Part shown: piece after piece, positions 1 to 8,735 of the stretch
How positions within the stretch are numbered: position 1 is the first letter of the stretch
Layout of the letters: each line of letters starts with the position of its first letter
From: an uncultured Hungatella sp.
GTDB taxonomy: Bacteria > Bacillota > Clostridia > Lachnospirales > Lachnospiraceae
Length of the DNA stretch: 64,000 nucleotides
Assembly (NCBI GenBank): GCA_947089145.1
Contig: CAMUJH010000001.1
Location: 62,001-126,000, forward strand
Direction of reading: 5' to 3'
Translations under genes and position numbers: made by a program
The notes under the pieces: generated by a model
Told to the model about the DNA's origin: nothing
Seen by the model: the letters and a program-made list of their open reading frames with translations, nothing else
Database searches by the model: none

Positions 1-1063
1 TGCTGCAGATAATCTCCCCAGTATCTACACAATATATCTCTGCGTAGACCCTGCTCAGGCTTTGGGGCGAGGAAACACTCCCTGCTATGCCATACATTTT
101 CCCATATGGCAATACGCCGGATGGGTAGCTTGTCACATCAAGGGTAATATCCCCGGGAGAAGGAGCCACTACAGTGAACTCCGTGGCGACTACAGTGTAT
201 ACATTTCCTCCGGCATTCGCCTCGACAACGTAGCGATAACTTCCCGGAAGCAAAGTATTAAAAATTAAATATGGGTCCAAGAGCTGTTCAAGGTTCCCTG
301 TCGGCGAATTGATATACTGTGTCTTGCTCTGTACAGCCTCACCAGACTCATTCACAATTTTGCCCGTAATGCTGTCGATGCTTCCAGACGTGCAGCTTAC
401 TGTCCCGCCTAAGCCAAAGAACATCCCCTGCTCTAAACAAATATTAGATGGCGCCTTCAAATCAGTGACTGTCACTGCCTCTGGCGGTACCGCTCCTTCA
501 TCAATTCCTGTTTCAATATCAGAAGAAGTCATATGTACAGCATAGACTTCCAGCTGCCCGATGTGAGACATACTGTTTATATCATCTGCATACAATCTCT
601 CATTATTTTTCTTCATACTATGGGCATATACGGTCAGGTACCCCCTGCTATCTTTCCCACCACATAACGTTACGTGAAGATATCGGTTGCAGGCTGGGCA
701 ATATGTAAAAACCGGATCTCCAACAGATACACTGCCCGAATTCTCATCAAAAGACACAATCAGCCCCCATTGAGTGTACTCGGTACTAAGTTTAGATGCA
801 TTCCCATATGCCTGCAGAGTCCTGTATAAGTTCCCCGCTCCGGCTTCCGACACCTGTACTCCCCCGGCGGTCAGACACTGGGACACAAAGTTAGCGCAGT
901 CGTTGGTGCGATCGCTGTCCCAGTTTCCTTGTGCATACTCTATCGCTTTATTCGGCTGATAGGTATCCGCATAGGCCACATAAGAGGGATGGCATACTGC
1001 AGCGAAACCGAAAATTATTAAGCTTAATAACATTAAACCGGAAAACTTTGTGATTCTGTTCAT
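1..1063 (-). CDS. Secreted amidase-like protein (Amidase_6-type), 3' end outside window
   Basis: The frame stays open from an ATG at 1061-1063 to the left window edge, about 354 codons, so the C-terminus is missing. A GGGGG ribosome site precedes the ATG. Residues 1-32 form a signal peptide with a hydrophobic core and an AYA cleavage region. Next comes a segment typical of the Amidase_6 family: a YQPNKAIEYA stretch, then DCANFVSQC at about 55-63 carrying the likely catalytic Cys, with a His in HVTLCGG further on. Family members are thought to act on peptide or cell-wall amide bonds. The rest (about 200-354) looks like beta-rich carboxypeptidase-regulatory or Cna-B-like modules (SITGKIVNESGEAV, PGSYRYVVEA). 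It is likely an exported surface protein. The substrate is unknown. Confidence 0.75.
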   Translation of the reverse strand, partial: MNRITKFSGLMLLSLIIFGFAAVCHPSYVAYADTYQPNKAIEYAQGNWDSDRTNDCANFVSQCLTAGGVQVSEAGAGNLYRTLQAYGNASKLSTEYTQWGLIVSFDENSGSVSVGDPVFTYCPACNRYLHVTLCGGKDSRGYLTVYAHSMKKNNERLYADDINSMSHIGQLEVYAVHMTSSDIETGIDEGAVPPEAVTVTDLKAPSNICLEQGMFFGLGGTVSCTSGSIDSITGKIVNESGEAVQSKTQYINSPTGNLEQLLDPYLIFNTLLPGSYRYVVEANAGGNVYTVVATEFTVVAPSPGDITLDVTSYPSGVLPYGKMYGIAGSVSSPQSLSRVYAEIYCVDTGEIICS

Positions 1064-1117
1064 GGTAATCCCCCTTTTTCACGTTATTGATATAATATAT
1101 ATTTATTTATGATATAG

Positions 1118-1146
1118 AGTTTATCACTATATGGCAGACTTGTCAA
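1118..1146 (-). promoter_or_regulatory. Probable sigma-A promoter of the amidase-like gene
   Basis: On the minus strand a perfect TTGACA (1141-1146) is followed after 17 bases by TAAACT (1118-1123), a 4/6 match to the -10 consensus. It lies about 55 bases upstream of the ATG. The -10 region sits in an imperfect inverted repeat (CATATAG ... CTATATC), which could be an operator; that part is inference. Confidence 0.45.
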
Positions 1147-1347
1147 GCCATTCCTTTATTTTTCTGCTGAATTACGATTCAATAAAATTGAACATTTTGA
1201 AATTAAAAGATAGCATTTTGAAAGATAAAAAATTGTGGCTGTAATTTTTCTTTGCCTTGCCAAAATCTAATACTGCCTTGTCAGCCAAAAATCTCTGTGT
1301 TAAAATTATGGAAAACTTCTGGAAATTATTTTCATAAATACGGAAAT

Positions 1348-1473
1348 CTAAATCCCTTTTGTTTCTTTTTTAGAAATAATCTTCTTCCAGGTCTTCTTTT
1401 CAGCTTTAGTTGGAATTAAACTGTATAAAATCGCAATGGCGGTAAAAGCATAAACGGTATTAAGCAATGGTTT
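1348..1473 (-). pseudogene. Possible C-terminal remnant of a membrane protein
   Basis: This is the only coding-like signal I see in the gene-free stretch 1064-1514. On the minus strand about 41 codons are open between two stop codons. They read like a membrane helix followed by a basic tail (AFTAIAILYSLIPTKAEKK). There is no start codon or ribosome site, so at best it is a relic. It fits the decayed state of the genes to its right but could be chance. The rest of the gap is AT-rich, apart from the amidase promoter and the ribosome site for the next gene. Confidence 0.2.
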
Positions 1474-1514
1474 CTATTAAAATATCAGGCTAACTGCAGA
1501 GAGGGAAATTATTT

Positions 1515-1787
1515 ATGAACAAGTTGGATTGGTATCAGATTTTAGGAAGACCACATGTTAATATTTCATCCGAAGACGAGCGCCTTGTGCTTGAAGCAAT
1601 TGCAAATAACACCATTGGAAAATAGATAGGCGGATTAAGCTTATCAGATTTAAACAGAGCCGCTGATCTGTTAGAGGATCTTAGCATTCAATATATTGCG
1701 GCAAATGACTTTAAAACGGCTGCCGCCGCCAGAGAAAGCGCCTACGAAGCAAGAAGGCTTCTTAAGGATAATCAAAAACCTATTTAA
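1515..1787 (+). pseudogene. Small gene interrupted by an in-frame amber codon
   Basis: ATG at 1515 follows a good ribosome site (GAGAGGGA). The frame reads MNKLDWYQILGRPHVNISSE, then stops at TAG 1623-1625 after 36 codons. The same frame continues with coding-like sequence (LSLSDLNRAADLLEDLSI, AAARESAYEARRLLK) to TAA at 1785-1787. The uninterrupted product would be about 90 mostly helical residues. The end abuts the coding-like 5' extension of the TPR frame, so the two may once have been one polypeptide now also split by a frameshift. I do not recognise the family. The simplest reading is a nonsense-mutated gene. Amber readthrough is a less likely alternative, since TAG ends the intact transporter and TtcA-like genes in this window. 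Confidence 0.55.
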
Positions 1788-1834
1788 CTCTGTATTATCT
1801 TTTCAGGCTCTATTGCGAAACGGACAGCGGCTAT

Positions 1835-2830
1835 ATGCTGCTGAAACTTTTTGACAAGGCGGACGAGTTCTTAACAGAAAGCCCTGGATACAAAACGTAT
1901 TTTAACAGTTTCATTCCTTTTTTAATTCCAATGTTTCATAAAGGAAAGTTTAACTCCTGCATTACCCATTTATTAAGCCTTATGGAGGGGTACATATCAG
2001 ATGATAACTGCCAGCTTATAAAATCCGCTGGAAAAGATTTAACAGCCCTTGCAAAGACTTTTGAGGACTCCGGAAAATACCAGCAGGCGTTCGACGCTTA
2101 TGGTTCCGTATATTTTTTATTTAAGAAGATCAAATATTGGGAAGGCGTAACTGACAGTATGCATAGAGGCGGCAGGCTATACGAAATATCTGGCGATTAT
2201 GAGAGTTCAAAGGAAATGTATCTGGATGCGCTATCATATACAGAAAAGCCATGTATTGAAAAGGTGCAGACTTTAGTACAGCTAGCTCTGCTTCTTTGGA
2301 GAGCCGATGATAAAGAAGGGGTCGGCAAGTATATAGAAGAAGCAAAACAGATGTTTTTTACACTGGAAAGTTCGGATACTATGGAAACCAAAAAGCAGCA
2401 ATTTTTATATGACTTTTTTAAGGCGGAGGGCAGAAAACTAATTGATATTGCCAAGTCATATGAAGCCTATGGAAATTACGAAAACGCGTTAAGCGCTTAT
2501 GCATCTGTGTGCTTTTTATTTCAGGAAATTGATTTCCATGAAGGAATAGCAGGGTGCCTGCGCTCTGGCGGAATTCTCTATGAAAAGCTTGGAGACTATG
2601 AAAATGCAATGAGTATGTATCAGAAATCACTGGACATCCTTGAAAAGCCCTGCCGGCAGAAAGCCAGGACCCTGGCCCAAATAGGCCTGTTCCTGCACAG
2701 AAGCGGAAATGGAGCCTCGGCAATGGATTATACTGCGAAAGCCATGGAAATGTTCCATCTAATTTCCGCCTTTGATGAGGCTAATCAGTGTAAGCAGCAG
2801 CTTAGAATGATAGCCTCCGCCTTATATTGA
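1835..2830 (+). CDS. TPR-repeat protein with internal duplication, 5' end probably damaged
   Basis: 331 codons from ATG 1835. The protein is helical and repetitive. A block of about 110 residues occurs twice: residues ~65-165 (AGKDLTALAKTFEDSGKYQQ, SGDYESSKEMYLDALSY) and ~200-305 (IDIAKSYEAYGNYENALSAY, LGDYENAMSMYQKSLDILEK). Each holds two or three TPR-like units ending in EKPC. There is no ribosome site at 1835, and the frame stays open and coding-like back to 1772 (LFRLYCETDSGY). The true N-terminus was therefore probably upstream, perhaps joined to the 1515 gene. TPR proteins are scaffolds; no enzymatic motif is visible. It sits among broken genes and may itself be decaying. Confidence 0.6.
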   Translation: MLLKLFDKADEFLTESPGYKTYFNSFIPFLIPMFHKGKFNSCITHLLSLMEGYISDDNCQLIKSAGKDLTALAKTFEDSGKYQQAFDAYGSVYFLFKKIKYWEGVTDSMHRGGRLYEISGDYESSKEMYLDALSYTEKPCIEKVQTLVQLALLLWRADDKEGVGKYIEEAKQMFFTLESSDTMETKKQQFLYDFFKAEGRKLIDIAKSYEAYGNYENALSAYASVCFLFQEIDFHEGIAGCLRSGGILYEKLGDYENAMSMYQKSLDILEKPCRQKARTLAQIGLFLHRSGNGASAMDYTAKAMEMFHLISAFDEANQCKQQLRMIASALY

Positions 2831-2874
2831 GGCTGATGCCGCTTTACATATGAAAATAAAGGACGGTTACGATT

Positions 2875-3894
2875 ATGAAAAAAATGGAGCAGATCACACT
2901 GAACGGATATATTGATGGTGATAACAGTCGCTTTATAAAATCCACTAAGGAAATAATTTATGATATCATTGATAATAGAGCCTACAAAGACTCTAAATAT
3001 AAGACAGAGTTTTTACCTATTTCTAATGAGATGGATAAAATAAAATATGTAATTGGAATGGAGCCGCAGCTTCAGGCATGGTCAAACAGCGCCACAAACG
3101 TTATAGGAATTAATTTGTTTACTATGGCTGTCTTTTCAAATCTTAGTTTATTTAAGGAAGTCTTTAAGTTTCTGGACAGTTCAAATTCCATAGGGTTAGA
3201 TCGTCTGAAAGAATTTTTTGAAATGGCCAGCCGCAGCTCAGAAGACACTGTCAATAAATTGCTCAACTTTACAATTTGTTTGAACAATACTCTATCCGAA
3301 AATCTGCTGATGGATACCAGATGCTTTGGAACTCAGTGATTTTTGGTTCCAGCGAAAGCATCAATTATTCCTATATCCTGCTGAATTTGGTTTATCAGCA
3401 CGAAATGGCTCACTGGCATTTGGGTAAATTCAACGATGAAACAAGAATGCAGTATATAGGAAGAGCCTGCCAGGAACTGATGGGTTATCTTGAATCTTTT
3501 AAGGATAACGCCGATGTGTATGACTCTCTCCATTCCTTCTTAAACGGTGAAGTTCAGCTTAGATGGGGCGAAGAGATTGCTGCCGCTATAATGTCATATA
3601 TTAATGTAATGAGTCTATGTTCCTCTCCGGCAGAAAAAAAATACATGTGTGTCAATAGCTCTTTATTATGCATTATTGAGACTGCAGGAATTTCACCAAA
3701 CCGGCAGTTCCAGCGTCATATTATCAGATACCCATCCACCCGTCTATATCCGTGAAAAAGTCGTTGAGCGCCTGGCGGCAAAGGAATATGGCAATGATCT
3801 GACCACCTTTGAAGCCACCAACGGAGGGGCATGGTTTATTGTTCAGACGTATTTCAATATTGTCCTGCAGGCATTAAGTAATCCGGAAATCTGA
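2875..3894 (+). pseudogene. HExxH metallopeptidase-like gene split over three reading frames
   Basis: Three overlapping frames form one protein of about 340 residues. Frame 1 (2875-3339, ATG with AAAGGA upstream) gives the N-terminal helical part. Frame 2 (open about 3258-3755) contains HEMAH, a zinc-peptidase HExxH signature, and downstream GEEIAAAIMSY, a possible third ligand. Frame 3 (to 3894) carries DTHPPVYIREKVVERL, which resembles the C-terminal parts of soluble zinc peptidases. The first shift lies between 3258 and 3339. The second lies near an A8 run at 3634-3641. None of the three pieces is a complete domain. Most likely this is an inactivated gene; slippage at the A8 run could repair only one of the two shifts. 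Confidence 0.6.
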
Positions 3895-4006
3895 CGCCGC
3901 CATCTTAAAGTTTATGAGCATGTAAAACCAGGTCAGCATTTAAAAATGGAGACATAGAAAACACAAGCCATAAAAGCCGGAAAACAGTTGGAAAGGAACA
4001 TAAAAT

Positions 4007-4582
4007 ATGGACAGATTAGAAACTACAAATTAGAAATATAAGATCCTCAATGAAATCAGCGGCATCTTAAAGATTACTTCAGGAGAGGCCTTATCTATCT
4101 TTAACTTTATAGAACAGTACCCCAATACCGGCATTGCCGAGGTATCCCGCCTTGACTGCGCTGAAGATAACAATAAATTTATATCTGATAATGGTCTATA
4201 TTACATCAATATAAAGCTGACTGCTTTGGTGATTATCGCAAATCTGCTTGATATTCATTTGACCCACGGTGCGTTAAGTCTTATTATGACATTGACCGGC
4301 GCTAATGCAAAAGGGATATATAGGCTATCACCTGAGCATGGTGAAACATGTATTCTGCAGGAAATCATTATTTCAAGCAAAGAACTGATAAATAAATATC
4401 TGCTGAGTAAGAACAAAATGGAATGTATAAACAATCACCTTGCCTGCAGCTATCAGAAAGAGGGAACTTGCTGCTGTACCCCGGATGATGCTGAAAAAAT
4501 ACTGGATACTTTATGCGGTAAAAATTTACTTGAGAAATTGGATGATGATAATTATAGAATTCGGGATACTTGGATGATTTAG
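4007..4582 (+). pseudogene. Unknown gene with amber codon at position 9
   Basis: ATG 4007 follows a clear ribosome site (GAAAGGA, 9 bases upstream). After eight codons a TAG lies at 4031-4033. The frame then stays open for about 180 codons to TAG at 4580-4582 (ILNEISGILKITSGEALSIF, ANLLDIHLTHGALSLIM). A Cys-rich stretch (GTCCCTPDDAEKILDTL) is followed by a winged-helix-like ending (LLEKLDDDNYRIRDTWMI), so a DNA-binding or effector-sensing role is conceivable. I do not recognise the family. Translation could restart at TTG 4226 and give 118 residues, but there is no ribosome site there. It is the third gene of this block with an interrupted frame. Confidence 0.5.
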
Positions 4583-4715
4583 ATTAATGATTTGTGTGAA
4601 ATGTCCTGGGGTTAGGTGGGGGCTGGACACAGGACTGCACCCATGCCCATCCTCTTGAAACTAAAGATAGAACTCATTCTTTCGGCCCTTTTCTAAAGTA
4701 TTGATACGCTCCCTT

Positions 4716-6095
4716 CTATTTTATAAATCCAAATACATTTAGCAGTACAATAAGCATGAAAATCGGCACAACAATCACTGTCATAGCTTTATCCCACTTG
4801 GTAAGCCTGCCATCCCGCATGTCCGCCGTCAGTTCTTTTTCGTAGTCTTTCCATCCCCAAATTTTCCATACAAAAAAACAAGTCAGCAGGCAGCCTAACG
4901 GGAGAAGCAGGTAGCCAGTAAAGCAATCAAACCAATCATAGAACCCATAATACTCTGTTCCCCCAAAGTTTGGCCAAGGGAGTCTTACGCTATCGAGAGG
5001 TCCAAACCCCAGAGAGGTCAGTATATTTCCGATTCCAATAACAGCCGCCGCTGCAATAATAGCCTTCTTTCTTCCCATTTTCATTTTAATCTCAAAAGTA
5101 CGCACGCTAATCTCAATAAATGAAAAAAGGGAGGAGAATACAGCAAAGATTAAAGCAATAAAAAACAGCGAACCGATAAATCGTCCGCCTGGCAGATCCT
5201 TAAAGATGCCTGCCATTACGTCAAAGATTAAAGCAGGCCCTTTTTGAACATCAACACCAGCACCAAATGCTGCCGGAATAATAACAAAGCCGGCAAGGAT
5301 GGCTGCTACTGTATCCATATAGCTGATTATAAGAGCATCCTTTCGAATATTATTCTCTTTTGGAACGTTTGCTCCCAAAGTTGTGAAAATCCCCCATCCA
5401 ATACCTACAGAAAACAAAACCTGCGTTACTGCATCAGCAAAGACTTTTACATTAAAGCTGCTGAAATCAGGAAAAAGGTAGTACTTCAGCCCTTCCAGAG
5501 CACCTTCTGCTGCCAGCATACTGTAAAAGCCGCAGACAACAAGAAGAATAAACAGCGCCGGAAGCATTACCTTGGAAATCCTCTCAATAATAGTAGTTAT
5601 ACCAAAAAGCAGCAGAAAAACTACAAGAAACAGAACAATAAAGTTGTAAATCAGAGGCTGAATTGGGTCAGAAATAAAATCCTGATAGAATATATTAGGA
5701 TCTTGTCCAAAGTCGCCGCTGATAATAAACTGAATACCATAGCGCAGAACCCATCCCCCTACAACTACATAGAAAAAGTTGATCATAATGGTGCAGATGT
5801 TTGCTATCCATCCGACAAATCCCCATTTTCTGTTGATCTTTTCAAAAACAGAAACAGTGTCTGATCCTCCATGTCGGCCAATTGCTGTCTCCATCTCCAC
5901 CATAGGCTTGGCAAGAAGAAGAACAATGATAATATAAGTAAGTATAAAAATTCCTCCGCCTCCGCGATAAGCCAAATAGGGAAATTTCCATACATTTCCA
6001 AGTCCAATGGAGGCTCCGGCTGCTACCATAATATAGCCAAAGCGAGAACCCCATTGGGCTTCCCCACTGTGTTTTGGTTTCTTATTTTCAGGCAT
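4716..6095 (-). CDS. Sodium-dependent transporter, NSS/SNF family
   Basis: 459 residues from ATG 6093-6095. An in-frame ATG at 6128 would add 11 residues, but the inner ATG has the better upstream AAAGGAAAG. The N-terminus has the neurotransmitter:sodium symporter signature in TM1: GYIMVAAGASIGLGNVWKFP, followed by an unwound-helix-type GGGGIF. About 11-12 hydrophobic helices follow. The family imports amino acids or related solutes together with Na+, acting in the cytoplasmic membrane. The sequence does not fix the substrate. It ends in TAG and stands alone between the decayed block and the polysaccharide operon; no terminator is obvious on either side. Confidence 0.9.
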   Translation of the reverse strand: MPENKKPKHSGEAQWGSRFGYIMVAAGASIGLGNVWKFPYLAYRGGGGIFILTYIIIVLLLAKPMVEMETAIGRHGGSDTVSVFEKINRKWGFVGWIANICTIMINFFYVVVGGWVLRYGIQFIISGDFGQDPNIFYQDFISDPIQPLIYNFIVLFLVVFLLLFGITTIIERISKVMLPALFILLVVCGFYSMLAAEGALEGLKYYLFPDFSSFNVKVFADAVTQVLFSVGIGWGIFTTLGANVPKENNIRKDALIISYMDTVAAILAGFVIIPAAFGAGVDVQKGPALIFDVMAGIFKDLPGGRFIGSLFFIALIFAVFSSLFSFIEISVRTFEIKMKMGRKKAIIAAAAVIGIGNILTSLGFGPLDSVRLPWPNFGGTEYYGFYDWFDCFTGYLLLPLGCLLTCFFVWKIWGWKDYEKELTADMRDGRLTKWDKAMTVIVVPIFMLIVLLNVFGFIK

Positions 6096-6218
6096 ATTGC
6101 TTGCTTTCCTTTCTTTGGATTGTTTCATTTAATATAAAACATATATCTTGTCATATTGTATTGTATTTTATCTCATCATCTATAAATAAATCCACATAGA
6201 TATATTCCATTCTTAGAT

Positions 6219-7652
6219 TTAAAATCCACCATAAATAAATGCTGTGTTTCCAAAGTATCCCAACACTATGGTCAATCCACAAAAGGTAAAAAACAATACC
6301 AATGACCAAAATCTACCTAAGTCCAAAAGCGGATAAAACCCATTCACAACAGGATTGCCTTTAGCGTCAACACAGTCTTCCTTCTTACTGTGAATAACTG
6401 CAGCAATTGTAGCCACTGCCAGACAAACAATAGCAAAATAGCTCCATACATAAGGCTGATTAATTCCTGTATGAATTGTAAACATTCCCCGCCAGACTTG
6501 TAATGCATTTTCAAAGCTATCAGCACGAAAAACTACCCAAAGCAATGTTACAATAATAAATGTGATAATTGTGTTTATTGCTTTAGCAAGTTGATCTATC
6601 CTTTTACCAATTGCTTTATTAATACAATTAATAATTCCATGGATCATTCCCCATACAACAAATGTCCATCCTGCCCCATGCCATAGGCCAGATACTAACT
6701 GCACAGCAATAAGATTTAAATATGTTCGTGTTTCACCTTTCCTGCTTCCGCCAAGAGGTATATAGAGATAATCCTGAAACCAAGATGACAGGCTGATATG
6801 CCATCTTTTCCAAAAATCAGACATACTATTTGCAATGTATGGTAAATTGAAATTGGGTTTCAAATCAAATCCAAGTATCTTGGAAATGCCAACAGCCATA
6901 TCTGAGTATCCGCTAAAGTCAAAATATATCTGTAAGGAATAACTTATTGCAGCAAGAATAACAGTAGCTGTATTATATGCGCTGGGAGCTCCAAAAACAT
7001 CGCCGACAAATACACCAAGATGATCAGCAAGTACAACTTTCTTAAAAAGTCCAAAAGCGAATATTTGAATTCCTATTTCCAGTCCTTTATGATTAATCCC
7101 TTTATAATTCCTTGTTTGAGTAAAAAAATAATCTGATCTAACAATAGGTCCTGCAGTAAATTTAGGAAAGAAAGATAAGTAGAGTAAGAAATCTATAATA
7201 CTCTTTTCACACGAAATCTTCCCTTTATACAGATCAATTATATAAGAAAGTGCGGAAAATATATAAAAGCTGATACCAACAGGCATCATTATGTTAAGCG
7301 TTACTCTATTCATTCGGAGAATATGGGTAATGCCTGAAATGAAAAAATTAAAATATTTAAAATATGCTAATACTGCAATTAAAGCAGAAATTTCAAATAT
7401 CAAAATCCATTTGCTTCTTGTCTTTTCTATTAAGCGCCCAAAAAAGAATGTAAGCAGTGATATAAACACAAGGCATAAGCAAAACTTTACATCTACTATA
7501 ACTATATAAAAATAGCTCATAATTAATATGAGTATCAGTTGTATACGATTCCAAACTGCATTTGTCTTTGTGTCACAAAATATTTGTGCAATCCATATTA
7601 ATATATAAAAGGGGCCAAAGGATAAGATAAAATTAAGATTATTTAAATTCAT
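6219..7652 (-). CDS. MBOAT-family O-acyltransferase (AlgI/DltB-like)
   Basis: 477 residues, many membrane helices. The MBOAT core is clear: PVGISFYIFSALSYIIDLYK at 124-143, FPKFTAGPIVR at 162-172, FDFSGYSDMAVG at 245-256, FWKRWHISLSSW with His285, and VSGLWHGAGWTF with His325, the invariant catalytic-type histidine. Family members move an acyl group across or within the membrane to an exported polysaccharide or teichoic acid. The ATG overlaps the stop of the preceding SGNH-like gene (ATGA), so the two are translationally coupled and probably form an O-acetylation pair like AlgI with AlgJ/AlgX. It is the last gene of the polysaccharide operon and AT-rich like its neighbours. Confidence 0.9.
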   Translation of the reverse strand: MNLNNLNFILSFGPFYILIWIAQIFCDTKTNAVWNRIQLILILIMSYFYIVIVDVKFCLCLVFISLLTFFFGRLIEKTRSKWILIFEISALIAVLAYFKYFNFFISGITHILRMNRVTLNIMMPVGISFYIFSALSYIIDLYKGKISCEKSIIDFLLYLSFFPKFTAGPIVRSDYFFTQTRNYKGINHKGLEIGIQIFAFGLFKKVVLADHLGVFVGDVFGAPSAYNTATVILAAISYSLQIYFDFSGYSDMAVGISKILGFDLKPNFNLPYIANSMSDFWKRWHISLSSWFQDYLYIPLGGSRKGETRTYLNLIAVQLVSGLWHGAGWTFVVWGMIHGIINCINKAIGKRIDQLAKAINTIITFIIVTLLWVVFRADSFENALQVWRGMFTIHTGINQPYVWSYFAIVCLAVATIAAVIHSKKEDCVDAKGNPVVNGFYPLLDLGRFWSLVLFFTFCGLTIVLGYFGNTAFIYGGF

Positions 7653-8650
7653 TCTTCCCTCACCGTTCTATCATTTTTAATGAAATCTGCTATTGCCTCG
7701 GCAATGGCCTTATGTCCATACTTATTAAGATGCCCTGTTCCAACAGCTGTGTTTGTAAATCCATGTGCCAATATATGTCTATCATTATAAAGTTCATTAA
7801 ATATTTCTGTCATATCAATAAAATCTATACCATTCGACATACAGCATTCCCTAAACAATTTCGCATAATCTTCATCGTACTTAATAATCTCCCCTGCTCT
7901 ATTGATTTCTGTTTTAGGATGATAGAAAATCAAGCATTTGACATTATGCTCTTGACATATATTTGCTATTCTCTCAATAAATTTATTTAGTGTATTTTTA
8001 TAACCAATCATGGAACTTCCGTCATCTAAATCTGCAGATGAATCGCCTCCCCTCCATATCTTTATTTGGTTATATAACATAGGAACAGCAGGCAAATAAA
8101 TCTTCAGTTTTCGCTTTAATCCCCTATCAATTGAACTCCCAGGATTTAAATATGTACCTTTCATAACTGACTTCATGTCTGTTGTGTGTAGATTAACCGT
8201 ATCTGTTTCTATAATAACATAGCGATCTGGCCTATACTCCTCTAAAGCATATTCTAAGTTCTTAGCACAGCAATATATTGTATGTCCTGATATTCCAATA
8301 TTATATGTATATCCCACATCCTTTTGGTTTAGCAAATATGTCACATTTTCATGATGATTTACATTATATCCCTCCATATGAGAACTTCCCATTATAAGAT
8401 TATCTATATTGTTCTCAATAAACTCATTATTAAAGCCATTAGAATCAACTTTAATCCATGAAAATCCCTCTACCATATTAGTTCTCAATTGATTATCTGC
8501 CAATTTCCAGTCCGTAGATCCTGAATTATTTTCTGTATGAATACTTGGATATGAGTATCCTATAATAAATATGGATAGAATGCACAGGCATATAAAAAAG
8601 GCTAGACCACCTTTAAAAATAGTAATAAAATAGCGGATTATTTTACTCAA
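7649..8650 (-). CDS. Membrane-anchored SGNH-like protein, partner of the MBOAT acyltransferase
   Basis: 333 residues. The start is TTG at 8648-8650 with AAAGGAG eight bases upstream; no ATG fits better. One N-terminal membrane anchor (about 9-33) precedes an extracellular domain. LIMGSSHMEG (86-95) looks like the SGNH/GDSL-type nucleophile block. Near the C-terminus GTGHLNKYGHKAIAEAIADF supplies a catalytic-type His. These features match the AlgJ/AlgX/DHHW-like partners that complete acyl transfer started by an MBOAT protein. The 4-base overlap with the MBOAT gene supports this. Acetyl is the likely group, but the sequence does not prove it. Confidence 0.75.
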   Translation of the reverse strand: MSKIIRYFITIFKGGLAFFICLCILSIFIIGYSYPSIHTENNSGSTDWKLADNQLRTNMVEGFSWIKVDSNGFNNEFIENNIDNLIMGSSHMEGYNVNHHENVTYLLNQKDVGYTYNIGISGHTIYCCAKNLEYALEEYRPDRYVIIETDTVNLHTTDMKSVMKGTYLNPGSSIDRGLKRKLKIYLPAVPMLYNQIKIWRGGDSSADLDDGSSMIGYKNTLNKFIERIANICQEHNVKCLIFYHPKTEINRAGEIIKYDEDYAKLFRECCMSNGIDFIDMTEIFNELYNDRHILAHGFTNTAVGTGHLNKYGHKAIAEAIADFIKNDRTVREE

Positions 8651-8735
8651 TTAATGCACTCCTTTATTGCGTATTTATCAATACATAATCAATATAATCG
8701 ACTTTATTTAGTATATAAATCATATTAAGGCTTAT

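Noticed and set aside
4583-4715. G-rich stretch with a GTCCTG/CAGGAC pair as a terminator or RNA
   Set aside because: The arms are short, the loop long and no U run follows; I see no convincing structure.
5244-5864. 206-codon open frame on the plus strand inside the NSS transporter
   Set aside because: Antisense to a well-supported membrane transporter. Its Lys/Asn-rich, low-complexity product is what reversed hydrophobic codons give.
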